This document shows, one piece after another, positions 26,694-35,782 of a stretch of DNA of 64,000 nucleotides (positions are counted from its first letter, which is position 1; each line of letters opens with the position of its first letter). A program made the translations under genes and the position numbers. The DNA lies in contig NZ_JBMSDV010000001.1 in the NCBI RefSeq assembly GCF_049445855.1, forward strand, positions 1,432,184 to 1,496,183. The letters run 5' to 3'. The stretch comes from JAGOCV01 sp049445855 (GTDB taxonomy: Bacteria; Pseudomonadota; Gammaproteobacteria; Burkholderiales; Burkholderiaceae_C). The notes under the pieces were generated by a model. The model saw only the letters and a list, made by a program, of their open reading frames with translations, was not told where the DNA came from and ran no database searches.

Positions 26694-28155
26694 GACCAAC
26701 TTCAAACTCGATACGCAGCGCCGCCTGTTCATGCTGGCACCGCTGGCATTGGCCGTGCTCACGGGCTGCTCGATGATTCCCGAATACCAGCGCCCCGCAG
26801 CGCCGGTGTCAGCCACCTTCCCGGGCAGCCCCGCTGCCACCGCCGGCCAGACGGCCAGCGCCGCGGCGAACATCGACTGGCAGGACTACTTCACCGATGC
26901 GCGGCTCAAGCAGTTGATCGGCATCGCGCTGGAGAACAACCGTGACCTGCGCGTCGCCATGCTCAACGTCGAGCAGGCGCGTGCGCAGTTCCAGATCCGC
27001 CGGGCCGACCAGTTCCCCACCATCAACGCAGCGGCGAATGCATCGCGGCAGCCCAACGCGTTCAATGGCGACCTCACCAACAGCTTCAGCGTGGGCCTGG
27101 CCCTTTCCGCCTGGGAGATCGACTTCTTCGGTCGCATCGCGAGCCTGAAGGAGCAGGCGCTGGCGCAGTATCTGGCCACCGACGAGGGCCGCAAGGCCGC
27201 ACAGATCACGCTCGTGAGTGCCGTGGCAACCAACTGGCTCACGCTGCTGGCCGACGAGGAACTGCTCTCCATCACGCGCCAGACGGTCGAGACGCGCGAA
27301 GAGTCGATGAAGCTCACGAAGCTGCGCTTCGACAACGGCGCGTCGTCCGAGCTGGACTACCGCCAGGCCGAGTCGCTGACCGAATCGGCCCGCGCCACGC
27401 TGGCGCAGGTGCAACGGCAGCGCGCGCTCGACGAGAACGCGCTGGTGCTGCTGCTCGGCCAGCCCGTGCCGCAGGGTGTGCTGGCCGGCGGCACCGCGCG
27501 CCTGACCGATGCGCTGGACCTGCCCCAAGTGCCCGCCGGCCTGCCCTCGGATCTGCTGGTCAACCGGCCCGACATCCGCCAGGCGGAGCAGCAGCTCATC
27601 GCGTCCAACGCCAATATCGGCGCGGCGCGGGCGGCGTTCTTCCCGCGCATTTCGCTCACTGCGCAGGTCGGCACGGCCAGCAACGAGCTCGACGGCCTGT
27701 TCAAGAGCGGCTCGTGGGGCTTCACGCTGGCACCACAACTGCTGCTGCCGATCTTCGATGCAGGTCGCAACCAGGCCGGCCTCGAATCCGCGAACGCGGC
27801 GCGCAGCATCGCAGTCGCCCAGTACGAAAAGTCGATCCAGACCGCTTTCCGCGAAGTGGCGGATGCGCTGGCCGGTCGCGCCACGCTGGCCGAGCAGCTG
27901 AGGGCCCAACGCGCCCAGGCTGCGGCGGAATCGCAACGCTTCAAGCTGTCCGATTTGCGCTACCGCAACGGCATCGCGAGCTATCTGGACATGCTGGACG
28001 CCCAGCGCTCGCTGTTCACGGCCCAGCAGGCCGTGGTGCAGACGCGACTGGCGCAACTGCAGAACCAGGTGCAGACGTACAAGGTTCTGGGCGGCGGCTG
28101 GAAGGAGCCCGTCCCGGCGGCGACGGCGGCCGCGCCGGCAGGCACCCCGCGCTGA
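26686..28155 (+). CDS. Outer-membrane efflux channel lipoprotein (OprM/NodT family)
   Basis: A 489-residue TolC-like channel. A lipoprotein signal ends in VLTGC (Cys about 24), followed by the MIPEYQRPAAPV segment typical of NodT-family proteins. Two internally repeated OEP domains follow (NRDLRVAMLNVEQARAQFQIRRADQFPTI; GAARAAFFPRISLTAQVG). The C-terminal ~20 residues are Pro/Ala-rich. Start 26686 lies inside the end of the pump gene (8-bp overlap); the frame extends upstream within that gene. It completes the tripartite pump. Confidence 0.94.
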   Translation: MTKTNFKLDTQRRLFMLAPLALAVLTGCSMIPEYQRPAAPVSATFPGSPAATAGQTASAAANIDWQDYFTDARLKQLIGIALENNRDLRVAMLNVEQARAQFQIRRADQFPTINAAANASRQPNAFNGDLTNSFSVGLALSAWEIDFFGRIASLKEQALAQYLATDEGRKAAQITLVSAVATNWLTLLADEELLSITRQTVETREESMKLTKLRFDNGASSELDYRQAESLTESARATLAQVQRQRALDENALVLLLGQPVPQGVLAGGTARLTDALDLPQVPAGLPSDLLVNRPDIRQAEQQLIASNANIGAARAAFFPRISLTAQVGTASNELDGLFKSGSWGFTLAPQLLLPIFDAGRNQAGLESANAARSIAVAQYEKSIQTAFREVADALAGRATLAEQLRAQRAQAAAESQRFKLSDLRYRNGIASYLDMLDAQRSLFTAQQAVVQTRLAQLQNQVQTYKVLGGGWKEPVPAATAAAPAGTPR

Positions 28156-28180
28156 CGGCGTTTTCCGCGGGGGCGACCGC

Positions 28181-28186
28181 TATAAT
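28181..28186 (+). promoter_or_regulatory. Probable -10 element for the cytochrome c5 gene
   Basis: Perfect TATAAT at 28181-28186, 41 bp before the start codon at 28228, in the 72-bp gap after the efflux operon. A good -35 is not obvious, so strength is uncertain. It suggests the cytochrome gene is transcribed independently of the pump operon. Confidence 0.55.
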
Positions 28187-28227
28187 CAAAGGTTGATTTG
28201 CCAAGCCCCCGATTTCTGAGGACGCCA

Positions 28228-28860
28228 ATGAGCGATAACGCCCACGAAGAAGCCCATACCGGCCCGATCAAGACACCGAAGCAGTTGCTGGTGACGGTGT
28301 TTTTCTCGTTCGTAGTCCCCATTTTCGTGATCATCGGCCTCGTGCTGTACGTGGTGTCGGCGGCCAACCCCGCCAGCAGCCCGAACCCCACGTCCATGAG
28401 TCTCGGCGGCGTGAGCGAGCAGGCCCATGCGCAGGGCGTCGCCCATCGCCTCATGAAGGTGGGCTCCATCGAGATCCGTGACGCCAACCGTCCGCTTCAG
28501 GCCGGTGAAGCCGTCTTCAAGGCGCAATGTGCCGCCTGCCACGCCACCGGTGCCGCCGGCGCTCCCAAACTGGGTGACGTCGGCGCCTGGGCCGCCCGCA
28601 TCAAGACCGGTTACGAAGCCCTGCTGAACTCCGCCCTGAAGGGCAAGGGCGCCATGGCCCCGCAGGCCGGCGGCGACTTCGAGGACGTGGAAATCGGCCG
28701 TGCCGTGGTCTACATGGCCAACGCAGCCGGCGCCAAGTTCGCCGAGCCGCAACGTCCTGCTGCTCCTGCGACTGCGGAAGGTGCTGCGCCTGCAGCCGGT
28801 GCCGCCGTTGTCGCAACGCCTGCTGCGCCGACCTCGCCCTCGCCGCCGCCTGCCAAGTAA
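28228..28860 (+). CDS. Membrane-anchored cytochrome c5-type protein
   Basis: A 210-residue protein. One transmembrane anchor at residues ~20-44 is followed by a periplasmic segment and a single haem motif C101-A-A-C104-H105. The distal Met ligand is probably in KGAMAPQAGGDFEDVEIGRAVVYMAN, which matches the cytochrome c5 / CytC family. The last ~45 residues are Ala/Pro-rich and low-complexity. Start 28228 is preferred to the upstream frame start because GAGGA lies 7-11 bp upstream. Likely a small electron carrier between quinol/bc1 donors and terminal acceptors; the partner is not shown here. Confidence 0.92.
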   Translation: MSDNAHEEAHTGPIKTPKQLLVTVFFSFVVPIFVIIGLVLYVVSAANPASSPNPTSMSLGGVSEQAHAQGVAHRLMKVGSIEIRDANRPLQAGEAVFKAQCAACHATGAAGAPKLGDVGAWAARIKTGYEALLNSALKGKGAMAPQAGGDFEDVEIGRAVVYMANAAGAKFAEPQRPAAPATAEGAAPAAGAAVVATPAAPTSPSPPPAK

Positions 28861-28886
28861 CCCAAGGGCAGTTCGTGCCCCTCCAG

Positions 28887-28912
28887 AAAAGCCGGTCAGT
28901 GACCGGCTTTTT
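28887..28912. terminator. Bidirectional intrinsic terminator
   Basis: AAAAGCCGGTCA (28887-28898) pairs with TGACCGGCTTTT (28900-28911). The stem is GC-rich with A runs on one side and T runs on the other, so it can terminate both the cytochrome transcript (+) and the long minus-strand operon. The stop codon of the last minus-strand gene lies inside the hairpin. Confidence 0.88.
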
Positions 28913-29468
28913 CTGTTTGTGCCGCTGCCTGCACCGCCGCCGGACTCCGCACGAAGCCGAAGCGCCGGGGCAATTCGGCCAAGGCCACCTCCTGCGGCAC
29001 CCACAGACCCTGCTCGACGGCCTGCGCCGCGACCGGTACGTCCAGCGTATGCACCAGACCCAGGCCGATCTCCGCCTCGACATAGACATGCCCGGCTTCG
29101 TCGAGGAGGCAACGCTGCACGCGGGCCGGCTGGCCGGTGTGCGCCGTGACAGCGAAGTCCTCGCTCACTCGCCAGACGAGCGGCGTGATTTCGAGCTCCA
29201 CATAGACGCGCTGGGGTCCGTTCTGGAAGAACCACTGCCCTTGCGCATCGCAGTCGTAGTTGCGATGGATGAACGCGATGAGTTTCTCGTGCCGCAGCAG
29301 CGAGCCGCGCGACGCGGGCGTGCCGCCGTCCGCCGCTGCGAACGGACCGGCGGCCTGGGCCTTGTCGTCACGCATGTACCAGTGGCCGCGCGCATCCAGT
29401 CCGAGCCAGCCGTAGCAATGGGGAACGTTGGGCCACTTGGCGATGGCCTGTCTGACGATGTCGTCCAT
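28896..29468 (-). CDS. Conserved protein of unknown function (DUF2946-like, tentative)
   Basis: A 190-residue soluble protein without signal peptide. It begins MDDIVRQAIAKWPNVPHCYGWLGLDARGHWYMRD, a block I recall from uncharacterised Burkholderiales proteins, but the family assignment is from memory and unverified. It contains repeated W-[FY] and Y-V-E beta segments and no recognisable catalytic motif. Start 29468 is the first Met that gives this block; no strong ribosome site is visible. It is the last gene of the nine-gene minus-strand group, and its stop overlaps the terminator hairpin. Confidence 0.7.
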   Translation of the reverse strand: MDDIVRQAIAKWPNVPHCYGWLGLDARGHWYMRDDKAQAAGPFAAADGGTPASRGSLLRHEKLIAFIHRNYDCDAQGQWFFQNGPQRVYVELEITPLVWRVSEDFAVTAHTGQPARVQRCLLDEAGHVYVEAEIGLGLVHTLDVPVAAQAVEQGLWVPQEVALAELPRRFGFVRSPAAVQAAAQTEKAGH

Positions 29469-29512
29469 GCGGTCATTGTGCCCGGCAACCCGCGCACCAG
29501 GCGGGGCCTGGG

Positions 29513-30502
29513 TTACGACATGTGATCGAGCAGCCAGCCGCCGACGGCTTCGGGCATGGTGTGTACATGCCCCGGCCAGCGTCCACCCGGAAAGCCCACA
29601 TGCCCACCGTGCCCGGGCTGCCACAGCGTGACGAAGCGGCCGACTTCCTGCGCGTGCGGCAGGCTGTGCCCCGGAACGAACGGGTCGTTGCGCGCATTCA
29701 GCACGAGGGCGGGGATGCGGATGCGGTTCAGGTGCGGCTTGGCGGATGCACGCGCCCAATAGTCCTCGGTGCTGGCGTAGCCATGCAGCGGCGCGGTGAA
29801 CACGTTGTCGAACGCGTAGATGTCGCGCGCGGCGCGCAGCGCGTCGGCGTCGAACAGGCCGGGATGCTGCGCCAGCTTGCGCAGGGCCTTGGGCTTCATG
29901 GAGTTGAGGAACATGCGGCCGTAGACCTGCCGGTTGAAGCCCACGCCGATGGCATGCCCGCCGGCCGCGAGATCGATCGGTGAGCTCACGGCCGCCACGG
30001 CACGCGCGGTCCGGGCTGCGTCGTCACCAGCCTCTTCGGCCCAGCGCAGCAACGCATTGCCGCCGAGCGAGACGCCCACCGCCACGAGCTCACCGCCACC
30101 CTTCGCACGATGCTGCGCGGCCAGGCGCTCGAGGATCCAGCCGATCTCTTCATGGTCGCCCGAGTGGTAGGCGCGCGGCGCGAGGTTCAGCTCGCCGCTG
30201 CAGCCCCGGAAGTGCGGCACCGCATAAGCAAGGCCCCGCTGGCGCGCGAAATCGGCGAACGACTGCGCATAGTGGCTGGCCGACGATCCTTCGAGGCCGT
30301 GGAACAGCACCAGGAGTTTCTGCCCCGGAAGGGGCGGGATGTCGGCCGCATGGTCGACATCGATGAAGTCGCCGTCGGGTGTGTGCCAGCGCTCACGCGT
30401 GAAGCGCGGTGCGGCACCCGTGTAACGGCGACCGTAGAGCGCGGGCCAGATGGTCTGGAGATTTCCGCCCGGAAGCCACGATGGCGCCCTGTACTCCTGC
30501 AT
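29513..30502 (-). CDS. Alpha/beta hydrolase, YheT family
   Basis: A 329-residue enzyme. It opens with YRAPSWLPGGNLQTIWPAL, diagnostic of the YheT family, then FHGLEGSSASHYAQSFADFA (oxyanion region), the nucleophile elbow G-V-S-L-G-G-N, the acid in NARNDPFVPG and the catalytic His in PGHGGHVGF. Family members are esterases of uncertain substrate (short-chain or lipid esters suggested). No signal peptide. It lies 21 bp after the SnoaL-like gene and is part of the compact minus-strand group. Confidence 0.92.
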   Translation of the reverse strand: MQEYRAPSWLPGGNLQTIWPALYGRRYTGAAPRFTRERWHTPDGDFIDVDHAADIPPLPGQKLLVLFHGLEGSSASHYAQSFADFARQRGLAYAVPHFRGCSGELNLAPRAYHSGDHEEIGWILERLAAQHRAKGGGELVAVGVSLGGNALLRWAEEAGDDAARTARAVAAVSSPIDLAAGGHAIGVGFNRQVYGRMFLNSMKPKALRKLAQHPGLFDADALRAARDIYAFDNVFTAPLHGYASTEDYWARASAKPHLNRIRIPALVLNARNDPFVPGHSLPHAQEVGRFVTLWQPGHGGHVGFPGGRWPGHVHTMPEAVGGWLLDHMS

Positions 30503-30523
30503 GCTGTCTGCACGGATCCCGGG

Positions 30524-30973
30524 TCAGTGCAGCATGGACGGCCGCTCGGCCGGCGCTTCAGCTTCGCGCGCTGTGCCGGGGCTGGCATGGTGGGCGACCA
30601 TGCGCCAGCCCTGCGCGGTCTTGTGATAGACGTTGGTGGCCACCACCCACGCGTGGCGCGGGCCTTCGGGCGTGAGCACGTCGATGCGTTCGAGCAGGTT
30701 GTGCACCGAACTGCCCAGCGCGTGCACGCGATGCACCCGCTCCGGCCGCGCGCTGATGCTGCCGTTGGCGAACATGGCTTCGAACGCCGCGCGGATCGCG
30801 CCGCTGCCCACCAGGCGCGGGCCACCGGGGTGGACGCAGACGATGTCGTCCTCGTCGGCCCAGCAGGCCATCAGCTTGTCGAGGTCGGCGTTCTGCAGCG
30901 CTTCGTAGAAAGCGGTTTCGACATCGTCGGCGCTTCCGCCGATGGTGGCTGCCTGGAGTTTGGCCTTGGACAT
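30524..30973 (-). CDS. SnoaL-like / NTF2-fold protein
   Basis: A 149-residue protein with the cystatin-like NTF2 fold: ADDVETAFYEALQNADLDKLMACWADEDDIVCVHPGGPRLVGSGAIRAAFEAMF, followed by beta strands ending WRMVAHHASPG. Homologues are annotated as DUF4440/SnoaL-like, either small isomerases/hydrolases or pocket proteins with no known activity. Conserved Trp, Asp and His in the pocket are present. Its role beside the hydrolase and repair genes is unknown. Confidence 0.85.
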   Translation of the reverse strand: MSKAKLQAATIGGSADDVETAFYEALQNADLDKLMACWADEDDIVCVHPGGPRLVGSGAIRAAFEAMFANGSISARPERVHRVHALGSSVHNLLERIDVLTPEGPRHAWVVATNVYHKTAQGWRMVAHHASPGTAREAEAPAERPSMLH

Positions 30974-31000
30974 GCGTTTATCTCGGGTTTCGAGCCTGAT

Positions 31001-31789
31001 TCAAGGCGCAGATTCTGCCGTGCTTTGCCCCGTCATGCCGGGCCCTGCGCCGTTCAGCCAACGCCCCAGCACAGCTGCCGCATCGCCCTGCGCGGCCTGC
31101 CACACGGTCTGCGGCGCGGCCACGTGAATGCCCGGCGGCGCCATCTGCAGCGCAAGGTCGAGCAGCTCGGCCACCTTGGCAGCACGCACCGGTTGCTCGG
31201 AGGTCGGCAGCATGTACTGGAAGATCGAGAGCATCCATGCCACGAGCTTCTGCGGGGCTCTGGCGTCCCCGGGCAATCCGCCGGGCTTGCGCGCGGAGCG
31301 CACGAGCAGGAGACGCTCGAAGCCCATGGATGCGACGGCCTGTTCGTCGAGGTTCGCAAGCCCGTGCTTCACGGCATCCGGCAAACGTCCCTGGTCGTGC
31401 GGCAGGACGATGGCCAGCGTGCGCACACCACCGGCATGCAGCCAGCCGGCCAGCGCCGGCAATTGCGAAGGCTGCGGCGTCCACAACGCGCGTTCGCGGC
31501 CGTAATGCGCGCGTGGCGGATCGAACATCACGACGGCGACGTCGGTCTTCACGGCAAGGGGCGGCCAGGCCTGCGGCTCGTCGCCCGGCAATTCGAGCAG
31601 GTGCACACCCGGCAGGCCTGCCCGCATGGCCCGCTTCGCCAGCACATGCGCCGCGCCGAATCGGCGTGTGCCGACAAGACGGCGCAGCACCTCATTGCCC
31701 ATGACGCCCGTGGCGCCAGCGACCAGCAGGCTGGGGGAAGACGGGACCGGATCCTTGCGAAGCGCCGAAGAGAGGGCTTGCTGCAGCAT
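31001..31789 (-). CDS. NAD(P)-binding Rossmann-fold protein
   Basis: A 262-residue protein. The N-terminal SLLVAGATGVMGNEVLRRLV (about residues 19-38) is the G-x-x-G-x-x-G dinucleotide motif of the NAD(P)H-binding / atypical SDR group (NmrA or HSCARG-like). After it, catalytic residues of classical SDRs are not evident (no YxxxK), so it may be a sensor or chaperone rather than an enzyme. It lies 11 bp downstream of the cyclic-nucleotide-binding gene on the same strand. Confidence 0.78.
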   Translation of the reverse strand: MLQQALSSALRKDPVPSSPSLLVAGATGVMGNEVLRRLVGTRRFGAAHVLAKRAMRAGLPGVHLLELPGDEPQAWPPLAVKTDVAVVMFDPPRAHYGRERALWTPQPSQLPALAGWLHAGGVRTLAIVLPHDQGRLPDAVKHGLANLDEQAVASMGFERLLLVRSARKPGGLPGDARAPQKLVAWMLSIFQYMLPTSEQPVRAAKVAELLDLALQMAPPGIHVAAPQTVWQAAQGDAAAVLGRWLNGAGPGMTGQSTAESAP

Positions 31790-31801
31790 GCTCGGCCCGG
31801 G

Positions 31802-32365
31802 TCAGCTCAGCAGGCGTTTGTTGACGGCATGCGTCGCGTCCAGCTCCTGCTGCAACGCACGGCTGACCTGCGACAGCGTCTTGAACTTGCGGTTGGTCTC
31901 GCGCAAACGGTCGGACAGGCGCTTGGCCACGGCGAGCAGCAGCCGCGCCGCGACGGCAGGATGCTCCTGGATGAGTTTCAGCAACGCTTCACGCGAGAGC
32001 ACCGCCACCATGAGGTCGGTGACTGCGGTGCAGGTGGCCGAACGCGGGCCACCGTCGATGATGCCCATCTCGCCGATCAGGTTGCCGGGACCGATGACCG
32101 TCATCACCGTGCTGTCGCGCGCCGCGCCGGCCGCGCCGGTGTCGACGCGGACGTCGCCGTCCACCAGCAGGACCATGTAGTCGGTGTGGACGGATTCACC
32201 TTCTTCGATGAAGACCGCACCGGCGGCCACGCGGGAAGGCTTCATGTAATCGAGCACGATCCGCGCATCGTCCATGCTCAGGTCCACCAGCGCCGAGGTC
32301 GTCACCAGCAGCTGGGCCGCGTGTTCACGCAGATCACTGGAGGGACGGGGCGGTGGTGCGTTCAT
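31802..32365 (-). CDS. Cyclic nucleotide-binding-domain protein with C-terminal helix
   Basis: A 187-residue protein with one cNMP-binding domain (about residues 27-150) and no HTH. The phosphate-binding cassette is intact: NLIGEMGIIDGGPRSATCTAVTD carries GE and the Arg-Ser-Ala, so cAMP or cGMP could bind. The final ~35 residues (LSDRLRETNRKFKTLSQVSRALQQEL) form an amphipathic, probably coiled-coil, helix. It follows pdeM by 17 bp on the same strand. It may sense a cyclic nucleotide and act by protein contact; the target is unknown. Confidence 0.88.
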   Translation of the reverse strand: MNAPPPRPSSDLREHAAQLLVTTSALVDLSMDDARIVLDYMKPSRVAAGAVFIEEGESVHTDYMVLLVDGDVRVDTGAAGAARDSTVMTVIGPGNLIGEMGIIDGGPRSATCTAVTDLMVAVLSREALLKLIQEHPAVAARLLLAVAKRLSDRLRETNRKFKTLSQVSRALQQELDATHAVNKRLLS

Positions 32366-32382
32366 TGCGAACGATTGTAGGC

Positions 32383-33078
32383 CTAGCCCTGCGGCAATGC
32401 CCAGACAGCACCGCCTCCGACCGCATAGCGTTGAAGGCCCTCCTGCGCCTCGACGGGATGGCCGCCGGTGAATTCGCCGAAGGCCGGCAGCACGGCCAAC
32501 CCTTGCTGCGCGGTGAAACAGGGCAGACGCACGCTGTCGTGCCCGCGTCCGTGCAAATGGCACACGGGGTGCGAATGCCCGGCCAGCACGAAGTGGGTGG
32601 GATGCGTCTGCGGATGATGGCAGCAGGCGAAGGGACCGAGCAACCAGGGCTCGTCCACCACGTCGATGGCGAGATGGGCCGGTGGATCGCCTGCGCGGTC
32701 GTCGTGGTTGCCGCGCACGAGCGTGCACGCCAGTTGCGCGTGTCGCGCGCGCCAGTCCGCCAGTGCGGTCAGCAGCGACGCGTTGTGCGCCTGCGCGGCG
32801 TGCAGCAGGTCACCGAGGAATACGAGGTGCCGCACGGATCGGCCCGCCATCAGTGCGTCGAGGCGTGCGAGGTTGGCCGCCGTCGTGCCGGCTGGTACGG
32901 GCTGGCCCAGCGCACGGAACGTCGCTGCCTTGCCCAGGTGCACATCGGCCACCCAGAGCACCTCGCGCGCGGGCCAGTGAAGCGCACGGCCCGGCAGCAG
33001 GCGGAGGGACTCGCCGGCCCATTCGACGACCAGTCCGTCGCCGGGCTCGGGGGATGAGGCGGCTCGGGGCAACGACAT
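32383..33078 (-). CDS. pdeM: Ligase-associated metallophosphoesterase PdeM
   Basis: A 231-residue calcineurin-like phosphoesterase. Metal ligands are seen as D45-x-H47 (WVADVHLGK), GD in FLGDLLH, GNHDDR, the H in FACCHHPQ and GHSHP. The VADVHLGKAATFRALGQPVP motif is characteristic of the PdeM group that travels with an ATP-dependent ligase, an Lhr-like helicase and an MBL exonuclease. It lies 9 bp downstream of the helicase gene. Its substrate in the pathway (a DNA end or a nucleotide phosphodiester) is not settled by sequence. Confidence 0.93.
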   Translation of the reverse strand: MSLPRAASSPEPGDGLVVEWAGESLRLLPGRALHWPAREVLWVADVHLGKAATFRALGQPVPAGTTAANLARLDALMAGRSVRHLVFLGDLLHAAQAHNASLLTALADWRARHAQLACTLVRGNHDDRAGDPPAHLAIDVVDEPWLLGPFACCHHPQTHPTHFVLAGHSHPVCHLHGRGHDSVRLPCFTAQQGLAVLPAFGEFTGGHPVEAQEGLQRYAVGGGAVWALPQG

Positions 33079-33087
33079 GGGCCCACC

Positions 33088-35778
33088 CTACAGCCGCGGC
33101 AACGGTCGCGACGGCTTGCGCGCACGCCGCTCCCGCACGGGCTTCGGCGAACCATTCGATGGAACGCCCGACGCGCTGGTCGCCTCACGGCTGAACGCCA
33201 GTGCATCCCGCACATCGGTCGCCGAAGCCGGCGTGCCACCGGCAGCGGCCTCCAGTTGTTGCACCATGCGCGCGATGCGGTCGGCCACGTTCTCGTTGGA
33301 CAGCTTCTCGCGGAACAGCTCCACCATCAGCGGGAAACTGAAGGGCGTAGGCCGTTCGAGTTCACGCAGCACCAGCGTCTGCGTGCGCATGCGCTCGATG
33401 CTTTGCGCGAGACGGTTCAGCTCGAGTTCCTGCGCAAGCAGTTCCTGCTCGGCCTGCTGCAGCAGGCGGTTGCCGGGGTCGTATTTGCGGAAGACCTCGT
33501 AGAACAGCGACGACGAGGCCTGCAGCTGCTTCTGGCTGCGTTTCTCGCCCGGGTAGCCCTGGAAGATCAGGCCCGAAACGCGTGCGATCTCGCGGAAGCG
33601 GCGCAGCGCCATTTCACTCGCGTTCAGGCCGGCGAGCACATCGTGCAGCAAGGCTTCGTCGTCGGCGTCGGCGGTGAGGCGAGGCAGCAGGCCGGCCCAG
33701 TCGCGCGGTGTGGCGCTGAGCAGCTCGAAGCCATAGTCGTTGACCGACATCGAAAAAGTTCCGGCTGCCTCCTTCGCGATCCGCCAGGCCAGCAAGTTCG
33801 CCAGACCCATGTGGACGTGCCGCCCCGCGAACGGATAGACGAAGAGATGCCAGCCCTCGCGCGTCTTCAAGGTCTCGGCCAGCAGCGTGCCGGGCGTGGG
33901 CAGGGCCGACCACCGCGCCTGCAGTTCGAGCAGCGGACGGACGCAACGCAGCTCGGGGTTGTCGAAGCGGCCATCGGCGGCACGCGCGAGCTGGCGCACG
34001 GTGGCATCGGCCAGCGTGGTGGACAGGGGCATGCGCGATCCGTTCCAGCGCGGCACCGACGGGCGACCTGCCGGCGCACGCCGCACGAACGCCGTCATCT
34101 CGTGGATGCGCACGAGTTCGAGCAGCCGGCCGCCGAACAGGAAGCAGTCGCCGGGCTTCAGGCGCGAGACGAAGCTCTCCTCGATGCTGCCCAGCCGCCC
34201 ACCCGAGCCCCAGAACTGCACCGACATGCTCGCGTCGCTCACGATGGTGCCGATGTTCATGCGGTGCCGGCGCGCCAGCCGCACATCGGGCACGCGCCAC
34301 ACGCCTTCGGCATCGGGCACCACGCGGTGGTAGTCGGGGTATGCAGCCAGCGATGCGCCGCCCTGGCGCACGAAGTCCAGGCACCACTGCCATGCGTCCG
34401 GCGTCAGGTTTTCATACGAAGCAGCGCTGCGAACCTCCGCATACAGATCGTCTGGCACGAAGCCGCCACCGAGCGCGATGGTCACGAGGTGCTGCACGAG
34501 CACATCCAGCGGCTGGTGCGGCGGCCGTCGCGCCTCGATATGGCCTGCAGCAATCGCTTCGCGCGCGGCCGCCCCTTCGACGATCTCGATGCTGTGCGTG
34601 GGCACCATCGTCACGCGCGATGCACGCCCCGGCGCATGGCCGGAGCGGCCCGCGCGCTGCAGCAGCCGTGCCACGCCCTTGGGCGAGCCGATCTGCAGCA
34701 CGCGCTCGACCGGCAGGAAGTCCACACCCAGGTCCAGGCTCGACGTGCAGACCACCGCGCGCAGGCTGCCCTCCTTCAGGCCCGCCTCGACCCATTCGCG
34801 CACGCCGCGATCGAGCGAGCCGTGGTGCAACGCGACCGAGCCCGCCCAATCGGGCCGCGCTTCCACCAGCGCCTGGTACCAGATTTCGGCCTGCGAACGC
34901 GTGTTGGTGAAAACGAGCGTAGTGCTGCTGTTTGCGATCTCCTGCACCACATGCGGCAGCATCGCCAGTCCGAGGTGCCCTGCCCAGGGAAAACGGTCTG
35001 CCGCCGGCGGCAGCAACGTGTCGACACGCAGGTCTTTGTGCACCTTGCCCTGCACCAGCGTGCCGCCCCTATGGCCGAGCAGCGTGTGCATGGCTTCGTC
35101 GAGATTGCCGAGCGTGGCCGACATGCCCCACGCGCGCAGCGCCGGATTCCATCGCCGCAGGCGCGCGAGCGCGAGCTGCACCTGAACGCCGCGCTTGTTG
35201 CCCAGCAGTTCGTGCCACTCGTCGGCCACCACCATCTGCACTGTGCGCAACAGCTCGCGCGCATCGGCGCGCGCGAGCATGAGCGACAGGCTCTCGGGCG
35301 TGGTGACCAGCACGCTGGGCAGGCGCTTGCCTTGTGCCGCGCGCTCGGCGCTGCTGCTGTCGCCGGTGCGCAGGCCCACGTCCCAGCCGGACAGGTTCCC
35401 GGCACCCGTGGGGCCCAGCGCGTCGAGCGCCTGCTGCAGCGCGCGCGCCGTGTCGGCGGCAAGGGCACGCATCGGCGTGAGCCACAGCACGCGCAACGGC
35501 TCGGATGTTGCGGCTCTGGCAGCTGCTTCAGGAGCAATCGGCATCGTCGCCGCAATGTCCTTCTTTGCACGTCGCCGCCCGGCAGGCTTCATCGCGCCCA
35601 AGGCGAGCAAGGCGCCGAGCCACACAGCGTACGTCTTGCCAGCGCCCGTGGTCGCATGCAACAGACCCGACTCGCCGCGCGCCACGGCCGCCCACACCTG
35701 CTTCTGGAACAGGAATGGCTTCCAGCCGCGCGAGGCGAACCAGGTGTCGATGGCCGAGCGGACGGTGGGGACGGTCAT
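33088..35778 (-). CDS. Ligase-associated DEXH helicase (Lhr-like, LhrC clade)
   Basis: An 896-residue superfamily-2 helicase. Walker A A-T-T-G-A-G-K-T is at residues 42-49, motif II is DEWH (VVADEWHELLG) and motif III SATLG; motif VI is QRAGRSGHAPGR. An Lhr-specific winged-helix and C-terminal domain follows (LQASSSLFYEVFRKYDPGNRLL near the end). The start at 35778 lies 4 bp after the ligase stop; the frame continues far upstream antiparallel to nothing real. Lhr proteins remodel damaged DNA and replication intermediates, working here with ligase and nuclease. Confidence 0.94.
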   Translation of the reverse strand: MTVPTVRSAIDTWFASRGWKPFLFQKQVWAAVARGESGLLHATTGAGKTYAVWLGALLALGAMKPAGRRRAKKDIAATMPIAPEAAARAATSEPLRVLWLTPMRALAADTARALQQALDALGPTGAGNLSGWDVGLRTGDSSSAERAAQGKRLPSVLVTTPESLSLMLARADARELLRTVQMVVADEWHELLGNKRGVQVQLALARLRRWNPALRAWGMSATLGNLDEAMHTLLGHRGGTLVQGKVHKDLRVDTLLPPAADRFPWAGHLGLAMLPHVVQEIANSSTTLVFTNTRSQAEIWYQALVEARPDWAGSVALHHGSLDRGVREWVEAGLKEGSLRAVVCTSSLDLGVDFLPVERVLQIGSPKGVARLLQRAGRSGHAPGRASRVTMVPTHSIEIVEGAAAREAIAAGHIEARRPPHQPLDVLVQHLVTIALGGGFVPDDLYAEVRSAASYENLTPDAWQWCLDFVRQGGASLAAYPDYHRVVPDAEGVWRVPDVRLARRHRMNIGTIVSDASMSVQFWGSGGRLGSIEESFVSRLKPGDCFLFGGRLLELVRIHEMTAFVRRAPAGRPSVPRWNGSRMPLSTTLADATVRQLARAADGRFDNPELRCVRPLLELQARWSALPTPGTLLAETLKTREGWHLFVYPFAGRHVHMGLANLLAWRIAKEAAGTFSMSVNDYGFELLSATPRDWAGLLPRLTADADDEALLHDVLAGLNASEMALRRFREIARVSGLIFQGYPGEKRSQKQLQASSSLFYEVFRKYDPGNRLLQQAEQELLAQELELNRLAQSIERMRTQTLVLRELERPTPFSFPLMVELFREKLSNENVADRIARMVQQLEAAAGGTPASATDVRDALAFSREATSASGVPSNGSPKPVRERRARKPSRPLPRL

Positions 35779-35782
35779 GCCG

